From positions 1-22,289 of the forward strand of contig CALBLI010000039.1 in assembly GCA_937896065.1 (NCBI GenBank): a DNA stretch of 22,289 nucleotides, in the 5' to 3' direction. The notes under the pieces were generated by a model, which was not told the origin of the DNA, searched no databases, and saw only the letters and a program-made list of their open reading frames with translations. Below, in pieces: positions 14,929-22,287 of the stretch. Numbering within the stretch: position 1 is the first letter of the stretch; each line of letters starts with the position of its first letter. The translations under genes and the position numbers were made by a program. The DNA is from an uncultured Caryophanales bacterium. Lineage in GTDB: Bacteria > Bacillota_I > Bacilli_A > RFN20 > CAG-288.

Positions 14929-16278
14929 ATGTATTTTAAAAGAAAAATTGATTCACAATTAGATAAATGGTTAAAGAGTGAAAATGAATCACCAGCACTA
15001 ATCGTTGGTATACGACAATGTGGAAAGACGGAAACTATTAAGGAATTTGCTAAAAGAAACAAATTAAATTTAATTGAAATAAACTTTTGGACAAATCCTG
15101 AATTTGGTTCAGATTTTGAAGGAAGTTTGGATGTCGATAATATTATTTCTAATATTTCTTTAAGATTTCCTAAGCATAAAATCAATTCAAATTCATTGAT
15201 TTTCTTTGATGAAATTCAAGATTGTCCTAAAGCAAGATTATCATTTAAAAATTTTAAAAATGATGGTAGATACAGAGTTATTGCTAGTGGATCATATCTT
15301 GGTGTAAATGGATATGTCGTTTCAGATGCAACACCAACTCCTGTAGGATATGAAAGTATATTTCAAATGAAAACAATGGATTTTGAAGAATTTTTGTGGG
15401 CAAATGGATATAGTGAAACACAAATTGAGCAACCAATTTATTTTTTTGAAAAAGCTGAGAAAATACCTGATCATATTCACAATTTATTTAAATCTTTATT
15501 TTTAAATTATGCATGCATAGGTGGATTCCCTATGGTAGTAAAAAAATATTTAGCTCAAAAAAATTTTGTAGATGCATTTAATGAATTAAGCAATATAGTT
15601 TTTGACTTAAAAAGTGATTTTGGTCGAAGAAAAGATAAGAATGGTAATCCTGTATTCAAACAAGCTGAGGTGTCAAGAATACAGAATGCATTTGATTTGA
15701 TACCGACTTTCATGTCCAAAGAAAGCAAAAGATATATTGTGTCCAAAATAAATGGTGGAACACAATATGATAAAAATGATGCTATTGAATATCTTAGACA
15801 AGCACATGTTGTCTCTAAAATTTATAATGTTACAACTCCTTCTCTTCCATTAGCTGCTGAAAAAATCGAATCTCAATTTAAATTATATCCAGAAGATATA
15901 GGCATTGCTATATCGATGTTTGGATTGGATACTATTTCTGCTATTTTAAAAAATAATTTAGGTCAAGGAAAAGGAGCTATATACGAGGCACTAGTTTTTG
16001 ATTCACTAAACAAAGCAGGCATTGAAACATATTATTTTGCTAAAGAAAGTGGATTAAAAATTGATTTTGTTATTACATATAATGGCTATGCGACTCTTAT
16101 TGAAGCTAAAGCTAAAAATGGTAATACTAAATCGAGTAAAACAGTAATGAAACATGAAGAGCACTATGGTAAAACTCGTTTGATAAAGATTGGTGATTAT
16201 AATGTATCTAGAGTTGAAAATATTATTACAATACCTCATTATTTAACATTTGCTCTTGGGAAGAAGCCTGATTTTTAG
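14929..16278 (+). CDS. AAA_14 / DUF4143 ATPase (copy B)
   Basis: A 449-residue paralog of the protein at 10853-12220, far diverged. Walker A is GIRQCGKT (27-34), Walker B SLIFFDE ends D94-E95, and the sensor segment is VIASGS. The middle has MDFEEFLWANGY and the family motif GGFPMVV. The C-terminal DUF4143 half keeps a PD-(D/E)xK-like pattern (LKIDFVI, then LIEAKAKNG) and the same final strand (TIPHYLTFAL). Such proteins are common in gut bacteria and often multicopy; their role is unknown. The gene is single, entered just after the rpsR terminator, and has AAAGG before the ATG. Expression is probably set by the direct repeat immediately upstream. Confidence 0.88.
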   Translation: MYFKRKIDSQLDKWLKSENESPALIVGIRQCGKTETIKEFAKRNKLNLIEINFWTNPEFGSDFEGSLDVDNIISNISLRFPKHKINSNSLIFFDEIQDCPKARLSFKNFKNDGRYRVIASGSYLGVNGYVVSDATPTPVGYESIFQMKTMDFEEFLWANGYSETQIEQPIYFFEKAEKIPDHIHNLFKSLFLNYACIGGFPMVVKKYLAQKNFVDAFNELSNIVFDLKSDFGRRKDKNGNPVFKQAEVSRIQNAFDLIPTFMSKESKRYIVSKINGGTQYDKNDAIEYLRQAHVVSKIYNVTTPSLPLAAEKIESQFKLYPEDIGIAISMFGLDTISAILKNNLGQGKGAIYEALVFDSLNKAGIETYYFAKESGLKIDFVITYNGYATLIEAKAKNGNTKSSKTVMKHEEHYGKTRLIKIGDYNVSRVENIITIPHYLTFALGKKPDF

Positions 16279-16286
16279 AACTAATA

Positions 16287-16306
16287 ATAATAAAAAATTT
16301 TATTAT
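16287..16306 (+). terminator. Weak AT-only hairpin after ATPase copy B
   Basis: A perfect 9-bp inverted repeat (16287-16295 with 16298-16306) made only of A and T with a 2-nt centre. It could help end the transcript, but in sequence of this composition it may be chance. Confidence 0.25.
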
Positions 16307-16410
16307 AAAATTAAAAATTGTCTATAATTGTTATAAATAGATATAGAATAAAAATTCCACATATAATTAAAATCTTTAAAAATTATTTAATAAAGTATAA
16401 AATAATATCG

Positions 16411-17124
16411 ATGATTAAAGCATATAGTAAAGATTTAACTTATTCATATGTGGAAGGTTTTTTTCCAACGTTTGAACTTATAAAATATCGTAAAGATGAT
16501 TTGATAGCTATCTATGTAAATAGCGATGCTATTAATTCAGATGGCTTGAATAAATTAAAAGATTTTGTTGATGAAAAATACTTTATCTATTCAGATAAAG
16601 CTTTTTCTATTTCTAAATCAAAAGATAATGCTCATGTATTGGCTGTTTTTAAAAAGAAATTGAAAAATTTAAATAAAAATGATGATCATCTTGTTTTAGT
16701 TAATCCTTCAGATATGGGTAATTTGGGAAATAGTATGCGTTCTTTACTTGCTTTTGGCTTCCACAACTTAGCAATCATTACACCAGCAGCTGATATTTTC
16801 AATCCTAAAACAATAAGAGCAAGTATGGGAAGTTTCTTTCATATAAATATTGAAACATTCTCAACTTTTGAAGAATATTTAAATAAATATAGCAGAGAAT
16901 ACTATCCTTTTGTTTTAACATCATCAAAACCGCTTGCTGATGTGAAATTTAAAGAAAAATGTGCACTAGTTTTTGGAAATGAAGCAACTGGACTTCCAAC
17001 ATCCATTTATAATTCAAACAATGTAAAAATTGAACAATCAGATGAAGTCGATTCTTTAAACCTCACTACATCAATTGCAATTGGTTTATATGAATTAAAA
17101 AAGCAAAAAGAATCAATTAAATAA
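16411..17124 (+). CDS. TrmH/SpoU-family RNA 2'-O-methyltransferase
   Basis: The 237-residue protein has all three SPOUT/TrmH motifs. Motif 1 is NPSDMGNLGNSMRS (98-111) with the likely catalytic R110, motif 2 is VFGNEATGLP (187-196), and motif 3 is SLNLTTSIAIGLYE (215-228). Together they form the trefoil knot that binds S-adenosylmethionine. Such enzymes methylate ribose 2'-OH groups in tRNA or 23S rRNA; the target cannot be told. The N-terminal 90 residues resemble the substrate-binding part of RlmB/TsnR-like members only loosely. A TTG at 16318 would add 31 poorly conserved-looking Lys/Ile-rich residues, so the ATG is preferred. No ribosome binding site is visible at either. The last 12 bases overlap the convergent mgtE-like gene. 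Confidence 0.85.
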   Translation: MIKAYSKDLTYSYVEGFFPTFELIKYRKDDLIAIYVNSDAINSDGLNKLKDFVDEKYFIYSDKAFSISKSKDNAHVLAVFKKKLKNLNKNDDHLVLVNPSDMGNLGNSMRSLLAFGFHNLAIITPAADIFNPKTIRASMGSFFHINIETFSTFEEYLNKYSREYYPFVLTSSKPLADVKFKEKCALVFGNEATGLPTSIYNSNNVKIEQSDEVDSLNLTTSIAIGLYELKKQKESIK

Positions 17125-18603
17125 AGGTATTTTTAATACAAAATGACAAACCACAACGAAAACAACAATACTTATAATATCAATTAAAGTTGAAACAATA
17201 GGTGAAGTGATAACAGCTGGATCGACATGTATTTTTTTTGCAAATTTAGGAATAGTGGCACCTATCATTTTTCCAACTATGATAGTGAAGAAGAAAGTGA
17301 TTGAAACGGTAGAGACTATTTTAATTATTTCAAGCTCATTAGTTACATCTTTATAATCGCCAATCATTCCTGTTTTTAATTCAAGATAAGTCCAACCAAA
17401 ACATATAGTTGATAACATAATGGCTGTAAGAATAGCTGCTTTAAATTCTTTAAATAAGAAAGATAAATATTTTTTACCTTTTAAATCATATAATGAAATT
17501 TCTCTTATTGAAACAGTGCTTGTTTGATCGGCTGAATTACCACTAGTTCCCATTATAGATGGAAGTATAGTTATTAAAACAGGTATAACAAGAAGTGGTT
17601 CTTGCATGTATGATAGTGCAATTGAAATGAATGTATCAAGAAGGACCATCAAAACAATCCAAATGGCATATGATTTATATAATTCCAAAGAAGAAGTTTT
17701 TAAATAAGGTTTATTTGAATTTATAACACCTGCTTGAAGTTTGATGTCTTCAGTATTTTCTAAATTAGCAACATCAATAATATCATCAAAAGTGATGATA
17801 CCAAGAATTCTTCCTTGTGAGTTAGTCACTGGAAGAATAGAAATATCATATTTTCTAAATTCTCTAACGACAACTTCTTCATCAGTTGATGTAAAAACAG
17901 ATATTACTTCAGGATTCATAACATCACTGACTAATTTATCTTCATCATTTTCAAGCAGAATATCAAGATTACAAGTCCCTATTAAAATACGAGTTTTATT
18001 GACAACAAAAATTTTCCAAATAGTTTCTTTTTCTTTGCCAATTTTCCTAATTTTAGCTAAACATTCTTTAATTGTTTTATCTTCTTCAATTTCAACATAT
18101 TCACAAGTCATCAAAGAACCTGCAGTTCCTTCTTTATAATTTAAATATGTTGATATTCTTTTACGATCACTTCTTGTTGTTGCTAACAATACTTTGGTTA
18201 CTAAATTAGATGGAAGCTCATCAACAAAATCAACTAGATTATCAATCTGCATTTCACTGACAATATTTTGTAGTTCATCAGATGTAAAAGCAGAGACAAC
18301 TTGTTCCTTCTTCTCTTGCGAAAGCAGAGTAAATATTTCAGCCGATTCATCACTATTGACTGTTTTAAAAAAGAAAAGAAGTTCTTCTGGATTTAAATTT
18401 TCTACAGCATCTGAAATGTTGTGAGGATCATAAGAAGCAGCAAGTGAATTTAAAATCTTTGTGTTTTTAAGTTGAATAAATGTTTTTAAGACATCACTTG
18501 AAATGAATTGACTAACTTTAGAAGTTAAGGAAGAATCAACTTTGAATTCATCATCGGATCTAACATTCAAATTATTGATTAAATCATGTTTTAAATCTTT
18601 CAT
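17113..18603 (-). CDS. MgtE-family transporter, divergent second copy
   Basis: A 496-residue MgtE-type channel/transporter, related throughout to the product of the gene just upstream. It has the cytoplasmic N domain (about 25-155, NLVDFVDELP), the AGSLMTCEYV segment, two CBS domains (about 165-285, closing with GIITFDDIIDVANLENTED) and five membrane helices from about 312. The pore-helix Asp of the last helix is kept (D475 in STLID), as is HVDPAVITSP. The signature loop is degenerate: GGN-x-G-x-Q of the family is SGNSADQ (354-360), and the following RALATGEI-like stretch is REISLYDLKG. It may serve as a regulatory or heterodimer partner instead of a free-standing Mg2+ channel. The start overlaps the upstream stop as ATGA; GGAGG lies upstream. 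It ends in TGA. Confidence 0.85.
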   Translation of the reverse strand: MKDLKHDLINNLNVRSDDEFKVDSSLTSKVSQFISSDVLKTFIQLKNTKILNSLAASYDPHNISDAVENLNPEELLFFFKTVNSDESAEIFTLLSQEKKEQVVSAFTSDELQNIVSEMQIDNLVDFVDELPSNLVTKVLLATTRSDRKRISTYLNYKEGTAGSLMTCEYVEIEEDKTIKECLAKIRKIGKEKETIWKIFVVNKTRILIGTCNLDILLENDEDKLVSDVMNPEVISVFTSTDEEVVVREFRKYDISILPVTNSQGRILGIITFDDIIDVANLENTEDIKLQAGVINSNKPYLKTSSLELYKSYAIWIVLMVLLDTFISIALSYMQEPLLVIPVLITILPSIMGTSGNSADQTSTVSIREISLYDLKGKKYLSFLFKEFKAAILTAIMLSTICFGWTYLELKTGMIGDYKDVTNELEIIKIVSTVSITFFFTIIVGKMIGATIPKFAKKIHVDPAVITSPIVSTLIDIISIVVFVVVCHFVLKIPLFN

Positions 18604-20123
18604 GCTAAAATCCTCCAGTTAGTAATAGTTGTAAATAAAACAGCTACTTCACCTGGGTCAAATTTGTTGATGATGAATTTTGCAAGTGAAAAATAGATAA
18701 GTAGAGTCAGAATATCCATGATTGAAGTAATCAGTGGTCCTGAAATAAAAGCTGGGTCAATATGAATTAGTTTAGCAACAATTGGTAAGGTTGCACCAAG
18801 TAGCTTGGAAACAAAAACGGCAAAAAATAACGATGATGAAATGACAAGTGAAATGATCAAGAATGCTTTTTGTCTACCACCAACATCTTTGATGAATCCA
18901 TCAAGAGAATTGCCAACATTGATGATGGGAGTATTTAATTCAACCATTGTCCAACCAAATGAAACTAAAGCAACAGTGATAGCTGTTAATAATCCAGCAA
19001 TAAATTCTTTTTTTACTACTTTAAAATAGTCTTTAGTTGTTATTTCACCAGTTGCTAAAGCTCTAGTTATCATTGAGGTTGTTTGATCACCTGAATTTCC
19101 ACCTGTATCATTTAAAACAGGTAGGAAAGAAATTAAAACTGGAATAGTTAAAAGTTCAGCTTCAAACTTGTCAACAATCATCGATGCAAAAGTATTGATT
19201 ATCAATAAAATAATAAGCCAAATAACATATGATAAAGCGATTCGATAAAATTTATTTTCAGCATAGCTTTTATCATTAGTTGGTGCAATAGCACTTTGCT
19301 TGTAGACATCTTCAGTATTCTCACTTTCAATAATATCTAAAACATCATCAAAAGTGATGATACCTAACATATCTTTGTTTTTAGAGACTACAGGTAATAT
19401 AGGTAAATCAAATTCTTTGAAAACTGAAATAGCATTCTCTTTATCAGCAATAGGAGAAATATATGGGAAATCTTTGTTCATTGTTTGCGAAATTTGTAAA
19501 GAATAGTCAACAAACATCATATCTTCTAAATATTGAATACCAATTAGATGATTTGCATTATCAGTTATAAATATTGCTCTTACAGTTTCCATTTGTTTAC
19601 CAACTTCTTTAATCTTCTTAAAAACATCACTTATAAGTACATCTGGCTTAACTGATAAATATTCGGTTGTCATAATTGAACCAATGGTATCATCGGAGTA
19701 TTTAGAAAGAGTGATGAGATTTTTCTTTCTTTTTGAAGGAAGATAACTCAATACTTTTTCTCTCAAAGGCTTAGTTAAGTCTTCAATAAAGTCGGCTAAG
19801 TCGTCATCTTTAACATAGCGAAGAGTCAAGACTATTTGCTTTTTAGGTAAAGTTTTTATGATAGCTAAACGATTGTTGATAGGAAGATATGAGAAAAGAT
19901 TGCCTAATTTTGAATAGTCATCACCATAAGTATAAAAATCATTGATGTCATTTTTAGAGAAATTTTCAAATGCTTCAACAAGCGTTAAAGCTGAAACATC
20001 ATTTAAAAGTTCATTGATACCATCAGTATCTTTATTTTCAAGAAGTTTTGAAATTTTATCTACAAGTTCCTTGCTTGTATAACCATTATTTATAATAAGG
20101 TCAACATTTAAATTTTCTTCCAT
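18600..20123 (-). CDS. mgtE: Magnesium transporter MgtE
   Basis: At 507 residues this is a complete MgtE, a homodimeric Mg2+-selective channel gated by its own cytoplasmic Mg2+ sensors. The N domain (about 20-145) contains the DDLADFIEDL superhelix motif, followed by GSIMTTEYLSV. CBS domains span about 150-275 (GIITFDDVLDIIESENTED), then a connecting helix and five membrane helices (about 293-485). The family loop GGNSGDQ (341-347) with RALATGEIT is intact, and the pore-lining Asp is D470 in SIMD. AAGGAGG precedes the ATG. It is second in an operon after the HAD gene (34-bp gap) and its TGA stop overlaps the start of a second MgtE paralog. The short leader shows no Mg2+-sensing riboswitch, so control is probably through the protein's own gating. 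Confidence 0.93.
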   Translation of the reverse strand: MEENLNVDLIINNGYTSKELVDKISKLLENKDTDGINELLNDVSALTLVEAFENFSKNDINDFYTYGDDYSKLGNLFSYLPINNRLAIIKTLPKKQIVLTLRYVKDDDLADFIEDLTKPLREKVLSYLPSKRKKNLITLSKYSDDTIGSIMTTEYLSVKPDVLISDVFKKIKEVGKQMETVRAIFITDNANHLIGIQYLEDMMFVDYSLQISQTMNKDFPYISPIADKENAISVFKEFDLPILPVVSKNKDMLGIITFDDVLDIIESENTEDVYKQSAIAPTNDKSYAENKFYRIALSYVIWLIILLIINTFASMIVDKFEAELLTIPVLISFLPVLNDTGGNSGDQTTSMITRALATGEITTKDYFKVVKKEFIAGLLTAITVALVSFGWTMVELNTPIINVGNSLDGFIKDVGGRQKAFLIISLVISSSLFFAVFVSKLLGATLPIVAKLIHIDPAFISGPLITSIMDILTLLIYFSLAKFIINKFDPGEVAVLFTTITNWRILA

Positions 20124-20157
20124 TTATAGCCTCCTTATTAAATTGCATTTATAAAAG

Positions 20158-20811
20158 TTATTTTATATAGTAGTTAATGTATGTCTCAAGCATGCAAATA
20201 TCACTAACAACTTTACCATTATTTTTAATTTCAAGAAGTTCATGATATTCTTTGCTTGAAAAGTAAGATACAGATAGAATATCGACATTTATTTTATTCA
20301 TCACGTTTATATCAGAAATGGTATCACCAATATAAAGAATATCTTCTTTTTTTAAATTAAAATCATCGATAAGTTTATTCATTGAAACATCTTTATTGAC
20401 ACCTGTTTCACTACCAGTATATTCTCGAATAAAGAAATTATTTAGTTTATTAACATCAAGTGATATATCTAATGTATCTTTACCTCTACCAGTTATTAAA
20501 AATAAACTGATATTAGGATTATTTTTTAAATTGATCAAAGCTTTAATAATCGGAATAGGTACCTTATATAAAGGGGCTTCTTTTTGATAGTATTTTAAAA
20601 AAGCTTCATAAGCTTTATTAAAGTAACTATCATCAACTAGTGATTTGATGATTCCTTTTTCAGTAGGGCCATAATGTTTTATTAGCTCTTCAACTGTCAA
20701 ATGTGCATTTGGAAAGCTATTGATTGCAAAAAGCATGCTATCAGCTTCAAGCTTTAAGCTATCGATTAATGTCCCATCAAAATCAAAGACAATAGCTTTC
20801 TTTTTATTCAT
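20158..20811 (-). CDS. HAD-family phosphatase (second copy)
   Basis: A 217-residue HAD hydrolase. Motif I FDFDGT has nucleophile D10 and D12. A four-helix cap lies between residues 17 and 80. Motif II is LITGRG, Lys for motif III is near NKDVSMNKL, and motif IV reads YIGDTISD. Length and layout fit phosphoglycolate phosphatase or pyrophosphatase-like members; the substrate is unknown. It differs clearly from the HAD gene at 12340-13011 (GRG in place of NKP in motif II). It is the first gene of the run HAD-mgtE-mgtE. It lacks a ribosome binding site, and an extended -10 lies 6 bases before its ATG. Confidence 0.85.
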   Translation of the reverse strand: MNKKKAIVFDFDGTLIDSLKLEADSMLFAINSFPNAHLTVEELIKHYGPTEKGIIKSLVDDSYFNKAYEAFLKYYQKEAPLYKVPIPIIKALINLKNNPNISLFLITGRGKDTLDISLDVNKLNNFFIREYTGSETGVNKDVSMNKLIDDFNLKKEDILYIGDTISDINVMNKINVDILSVSYFSSKEYHELLEIKNNGKVVSDICMLETYINYYIK

Positions 20812-20817
20812 ACAAAA

Positions 20818-20826
20818 ATTTTAACA
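20818..20826 (-). promoter_or_regulatory. Extended -10 promoter of the HAD-mgtE-mgtE operon
   Basis: On the minus strand TGTTAAAAT (hexamer 20823-20818) ends 6 bases before the ATG at 20811, so the predicted +1 is the A of the start codon. No clear -35 and no ribosome binding site are seen. The same spacing occurs at 12325-12340 in front of the other HAD gene. Confidence 0.55.
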
Positions 20827-20858
20827 CTAAAGAATATATAAAGCATAAAAAGAAATTA

Positions 20859-21536
20859 TTATTTTTTTGTTTCTTTAATGATGTTAATAAGATCTTTGCT
20901 TTCTTCATCAAATAGTTGCTCATTTTTTAATGTTGCAATATCGTTTTCATTTGATGAAACAATTGAAATTGATTTGATTCTTCTTTTGATCATTTTTTGC
21001 TTAGCTTTTAGAGCAAAACTATCAATATAGAAAATGGTAGCTGCCTCCCAAATAAAGACCCATGCTACAATATCGAGTGTCTCGTTGATGATTGTTCTTA
21101 GATTCTCATTATTAAACCACTTAAATGATAAAGAAGAGATGGCTAAAATTAAAAATAAAAGACCACTTAAAAGAAGAAGTAGAGAAGATATTTTTTTAAA
21201 TTTTAAATTCCTTTGAGTCGCAATATAATGTGAAGCAAAATAATCTTCAAATAAATCAGTAAGTTCTTTAACGTCGTATCCATTAAAATCGTTTAAAACA
21301 AATTTAAAATGACAACTATATTCATTTGGTATTTTTTCAATTAATGAAATCATTTTATTAAATATTTCATCGTTTAAAGAAACAGTTTCACCAATTGAAT
21401 CATCAAGTAAATCAGTTGCATTATCATATTGCAGTTTGATAGTAACTACCTTATTTTCTTCATCGACAATATAATGTTTTTTTAATAGCTCAATTGAATA
21501 TTTTTTTATTTCTTTTTCTTTTAAAAAATCAAACAT
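20859..21536 (-). CDS. Unrecognised two-helix membrane protein
   Basis: I do not recognise this 225-residue protein by name. An acidic, soluble N-terminal part (1-110) is followed by a strongly hydrophobic hairpin: helix 1 at about 117-136 (mostly Leu/Ile/Ser) and helix 2 at about 154-172 containing VAWVFIWEAATIFYID. A basic stretch KAKQKMIKRRIK and an acidic tail follow. Positive charge after helix 2 predicts both ends in the cytoplasm. The W-E-A pattern inside the second helix resembles small uncharacterised membrane proteins of gut anaerobes, but no function follows. AGGAGG precedes the ATG by 6 bases, partly within a hairpin. It is divergent from rubrerythrin and 47 bp upstream of the HAD-mgtE operon, which it may read into because no terminator lies between them. 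Confidence 0.7.
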   Translation of the reverse strand: MFDFLKEKEIKKYSIELLKKHYIVDEENKVVTIKLQYDNATDLLDDSIGETVSLNDEIFNKMISLIEKIPNEYSCHFKFVLNDFNGYDVKELTDLFEDYFASHYIATQRNLKFKKISSLLLLLSGLLFLILAISSLSFKWFNNENLRTIINETLDIVAWVFIWEAATIFYIDSFALKAKQKMIKRRIKSISIVSSNENDIATLKNEQLFDEESKDLINIIKETKK

Positions 21537-21545
21537 ATTTGCCTC

Positions 21546-21562
21546 CTAACTAAAAAAGTTAG
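21546..21562 (-). promoter_or_regulatory. Hairpin abutting a ribosome binding site
   Basis: CTAACT and AGTTAG form a perfect 6-bp stem with a 5-nt loop. On the minus strand the last two bases of the stem are the first two of AGGAGG, so the structure could partly hide the ribosome binding site of the membrane-protein gene. Confidence 0.4.
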
Positions 21563-21568
21563 TTTATT

Positions 21569-21600
21569 ATAAGCTATTTAAATAAATTTAAATAACTTAT
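21569..21600. promoter_or_regulatory. Long palindrome between divergent genes (candidate operator)
   Basis: A 32-bp palindrome: 14 of the 15 base pairs outside the centre match, with one mismatch in the arms and two unpaired central bases. The arms contain TATTTAAAT and ATTTAAATA flanked by ATAAG and CTTAT. It lies between divergent promoters and is followed by no T run in a useful place, so an operator is more likely than a terminator. In this position a peroxide or iron regulator of the Fur/PerR class is a reasonable guess, although the sequence is not a standard PerR box. Confidence 0.55.
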
Positions 21601-21642
21601 TTTTGAAAAAATGAGCGGGTAAGTAGCTGTTAAGCAATGTTC

Positions 21643-21672
21643 TTGAATTAATTTTAAAAAATGATATATTAT
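21643..21672 (+). promoter_or_regulatory. Promoter of the rubrerythrin gene
   Basis: TTGAAT (21643-21648) is followed after 16 nt by the extended -10 TGATATATT (hexamer 21665-21670), or after 18 nt by TATTAT (21667-21672). The transcript would start near 21677, about 16 nt before the ATG, with GGAGG (21682-21686) in its short leader. Confidence 0.65.
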
Positions 21673-21692
21673 GATTGCTATGGAGGTAATCT

Positions 21693-22259
21693 ATGAAAGA
21701 TTTAAAAGGAACAAAAACTGAGAAAAACTTGCAAGCAGCTTTTGCTGGTGAAAGTCAAGCTCATACCAAGTATGCATATTATGCATCAGTAGCCAAAAAA
21801 GAAGGACATTATGATTTTGCTGAATTATTTGAAGAAACCAGTAGAAATGAAAACGAACATGCTGAATTATGGTTTAAGTATCTTCATGATGGTCAAATTC
21901 CAACAACTGAAATCAATTTAAAAGATGCAGCTGATGGTGAAAATTATGAAAACGAAAAAATGTATCCAGAATTTGCTCAAACAGCAAGAGAAGAAGGTTT
22001 TGTAGAAATTGCAGCCAAATTTGAAATGGTTGGTGAAATAGAGAGAAGACATGAAGCTAGATATAAACATCTTCTTGAACAACTTCAAACCAGCAAAGCA
22101 GTCATCAAAGAAGGAGCATTAGTTGTTTGGAAATGCCAAGTTTGCGGTCATATCCATGTTGGAGAAAGTGCACCTGCTATCTGCCCACTTTGCGGACATA
22201 AATCATCATTTTTACCTGAGTATCTCTCTTATGATTACTCACCTAAAAAAGGCAAATAA
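21693..22259 (+). CDS. rbr: Rubrerythrin
   Basis: The 188-residue protein is a complete rubrerythrin, which reduces hydrogen peroxide in anaerobes and microaerophiles using electrons passed through its rubredoxin centre. The ferritin-like four-helix part (1-140) carries diiron ligands in GES (E20), E53-x-x-H56, YPEF (E93) and E117-x-x-H120, and the family segment DGENYENEKMYPEFA. The C-terminal rubredoxin-like domain has C148-x2-C151 and C164-x2-C167, the FeS4 site. The start is well fixed by GGAGG 6 bases upstream. It stands alone behind its own promoter, divergent from a membrane-protein gene across a palindrome. It points to a strict anaerobe or air-tolerant anaerobe. Confidence 0.97.
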   Translation: MKDLKGTKTEKNLQAAFAGESQAHTKYAYYASVAKKEGHYDFAELFEETSRNENEHAELWFKYLHDGQIPTTEINLKDAADGENYENEKMYPEFAQTAREEGFVEIAAKFEMVGEIERRHEARYKHLLEQLQTSKAVIKEGALVVWKCQVCGHIHVGESAPAICPLCGHKSSFLPEYLSYDYSPKKGK

Positions 22260-22268
22260 AAATCAGAA

Positions 22269-22287
22269 CAAATATTAGTGATATTTG
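22269..22287 (+). terminator. Possible terminator hairpin after rubrerythrin, cut by window end
   Basis: CAAATAT and ATATTTG form a 7-bp stem around TAGTG, 10 bp after the stop codon. The window ends two bases later, so the T run needed to call a terminator cannot be seen. Confidence 0.3.

Noticed and set aside
14853..15185. Minus-strand open frame of 110 residues over the start of ATPase copy B
   Set aside because: It is the mirror of the conserved P-loop region; its C-terminal part is just the translated direct repeat read twice.
16318..16410. TTG start adding 31 residues to the TrmH-family protein
   Set aside because: No ribosome binding site precedes it, the added segment is composition-biased (Ile/Lys/Tyr), and the ATG at 16411 gives a typical family length.
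17741..18139. Plus-strand open frame of 132 residues inside the second mgtE
   Set aside because: It is the antisense of a conserved CBS-domain coding region, is rich in Ser/Ile/Leu from reversed codons, and has no ribosome binding site.
17113..18603. Mycoplasma genetic code (TGA as Trp)
   Set aside because: TGA ends two genes at the expected family lengths, one in an ATGA overlap with its downstream neighbour, and every conserved Trp in the window is TGG.
20124..20157. Mg2+ riboswitch (M-box) before mgtE
   Set aside because: Only 34 bases separate the HAD stop from mgtE, and no conserved M-box structure appears upstream of the operon either.
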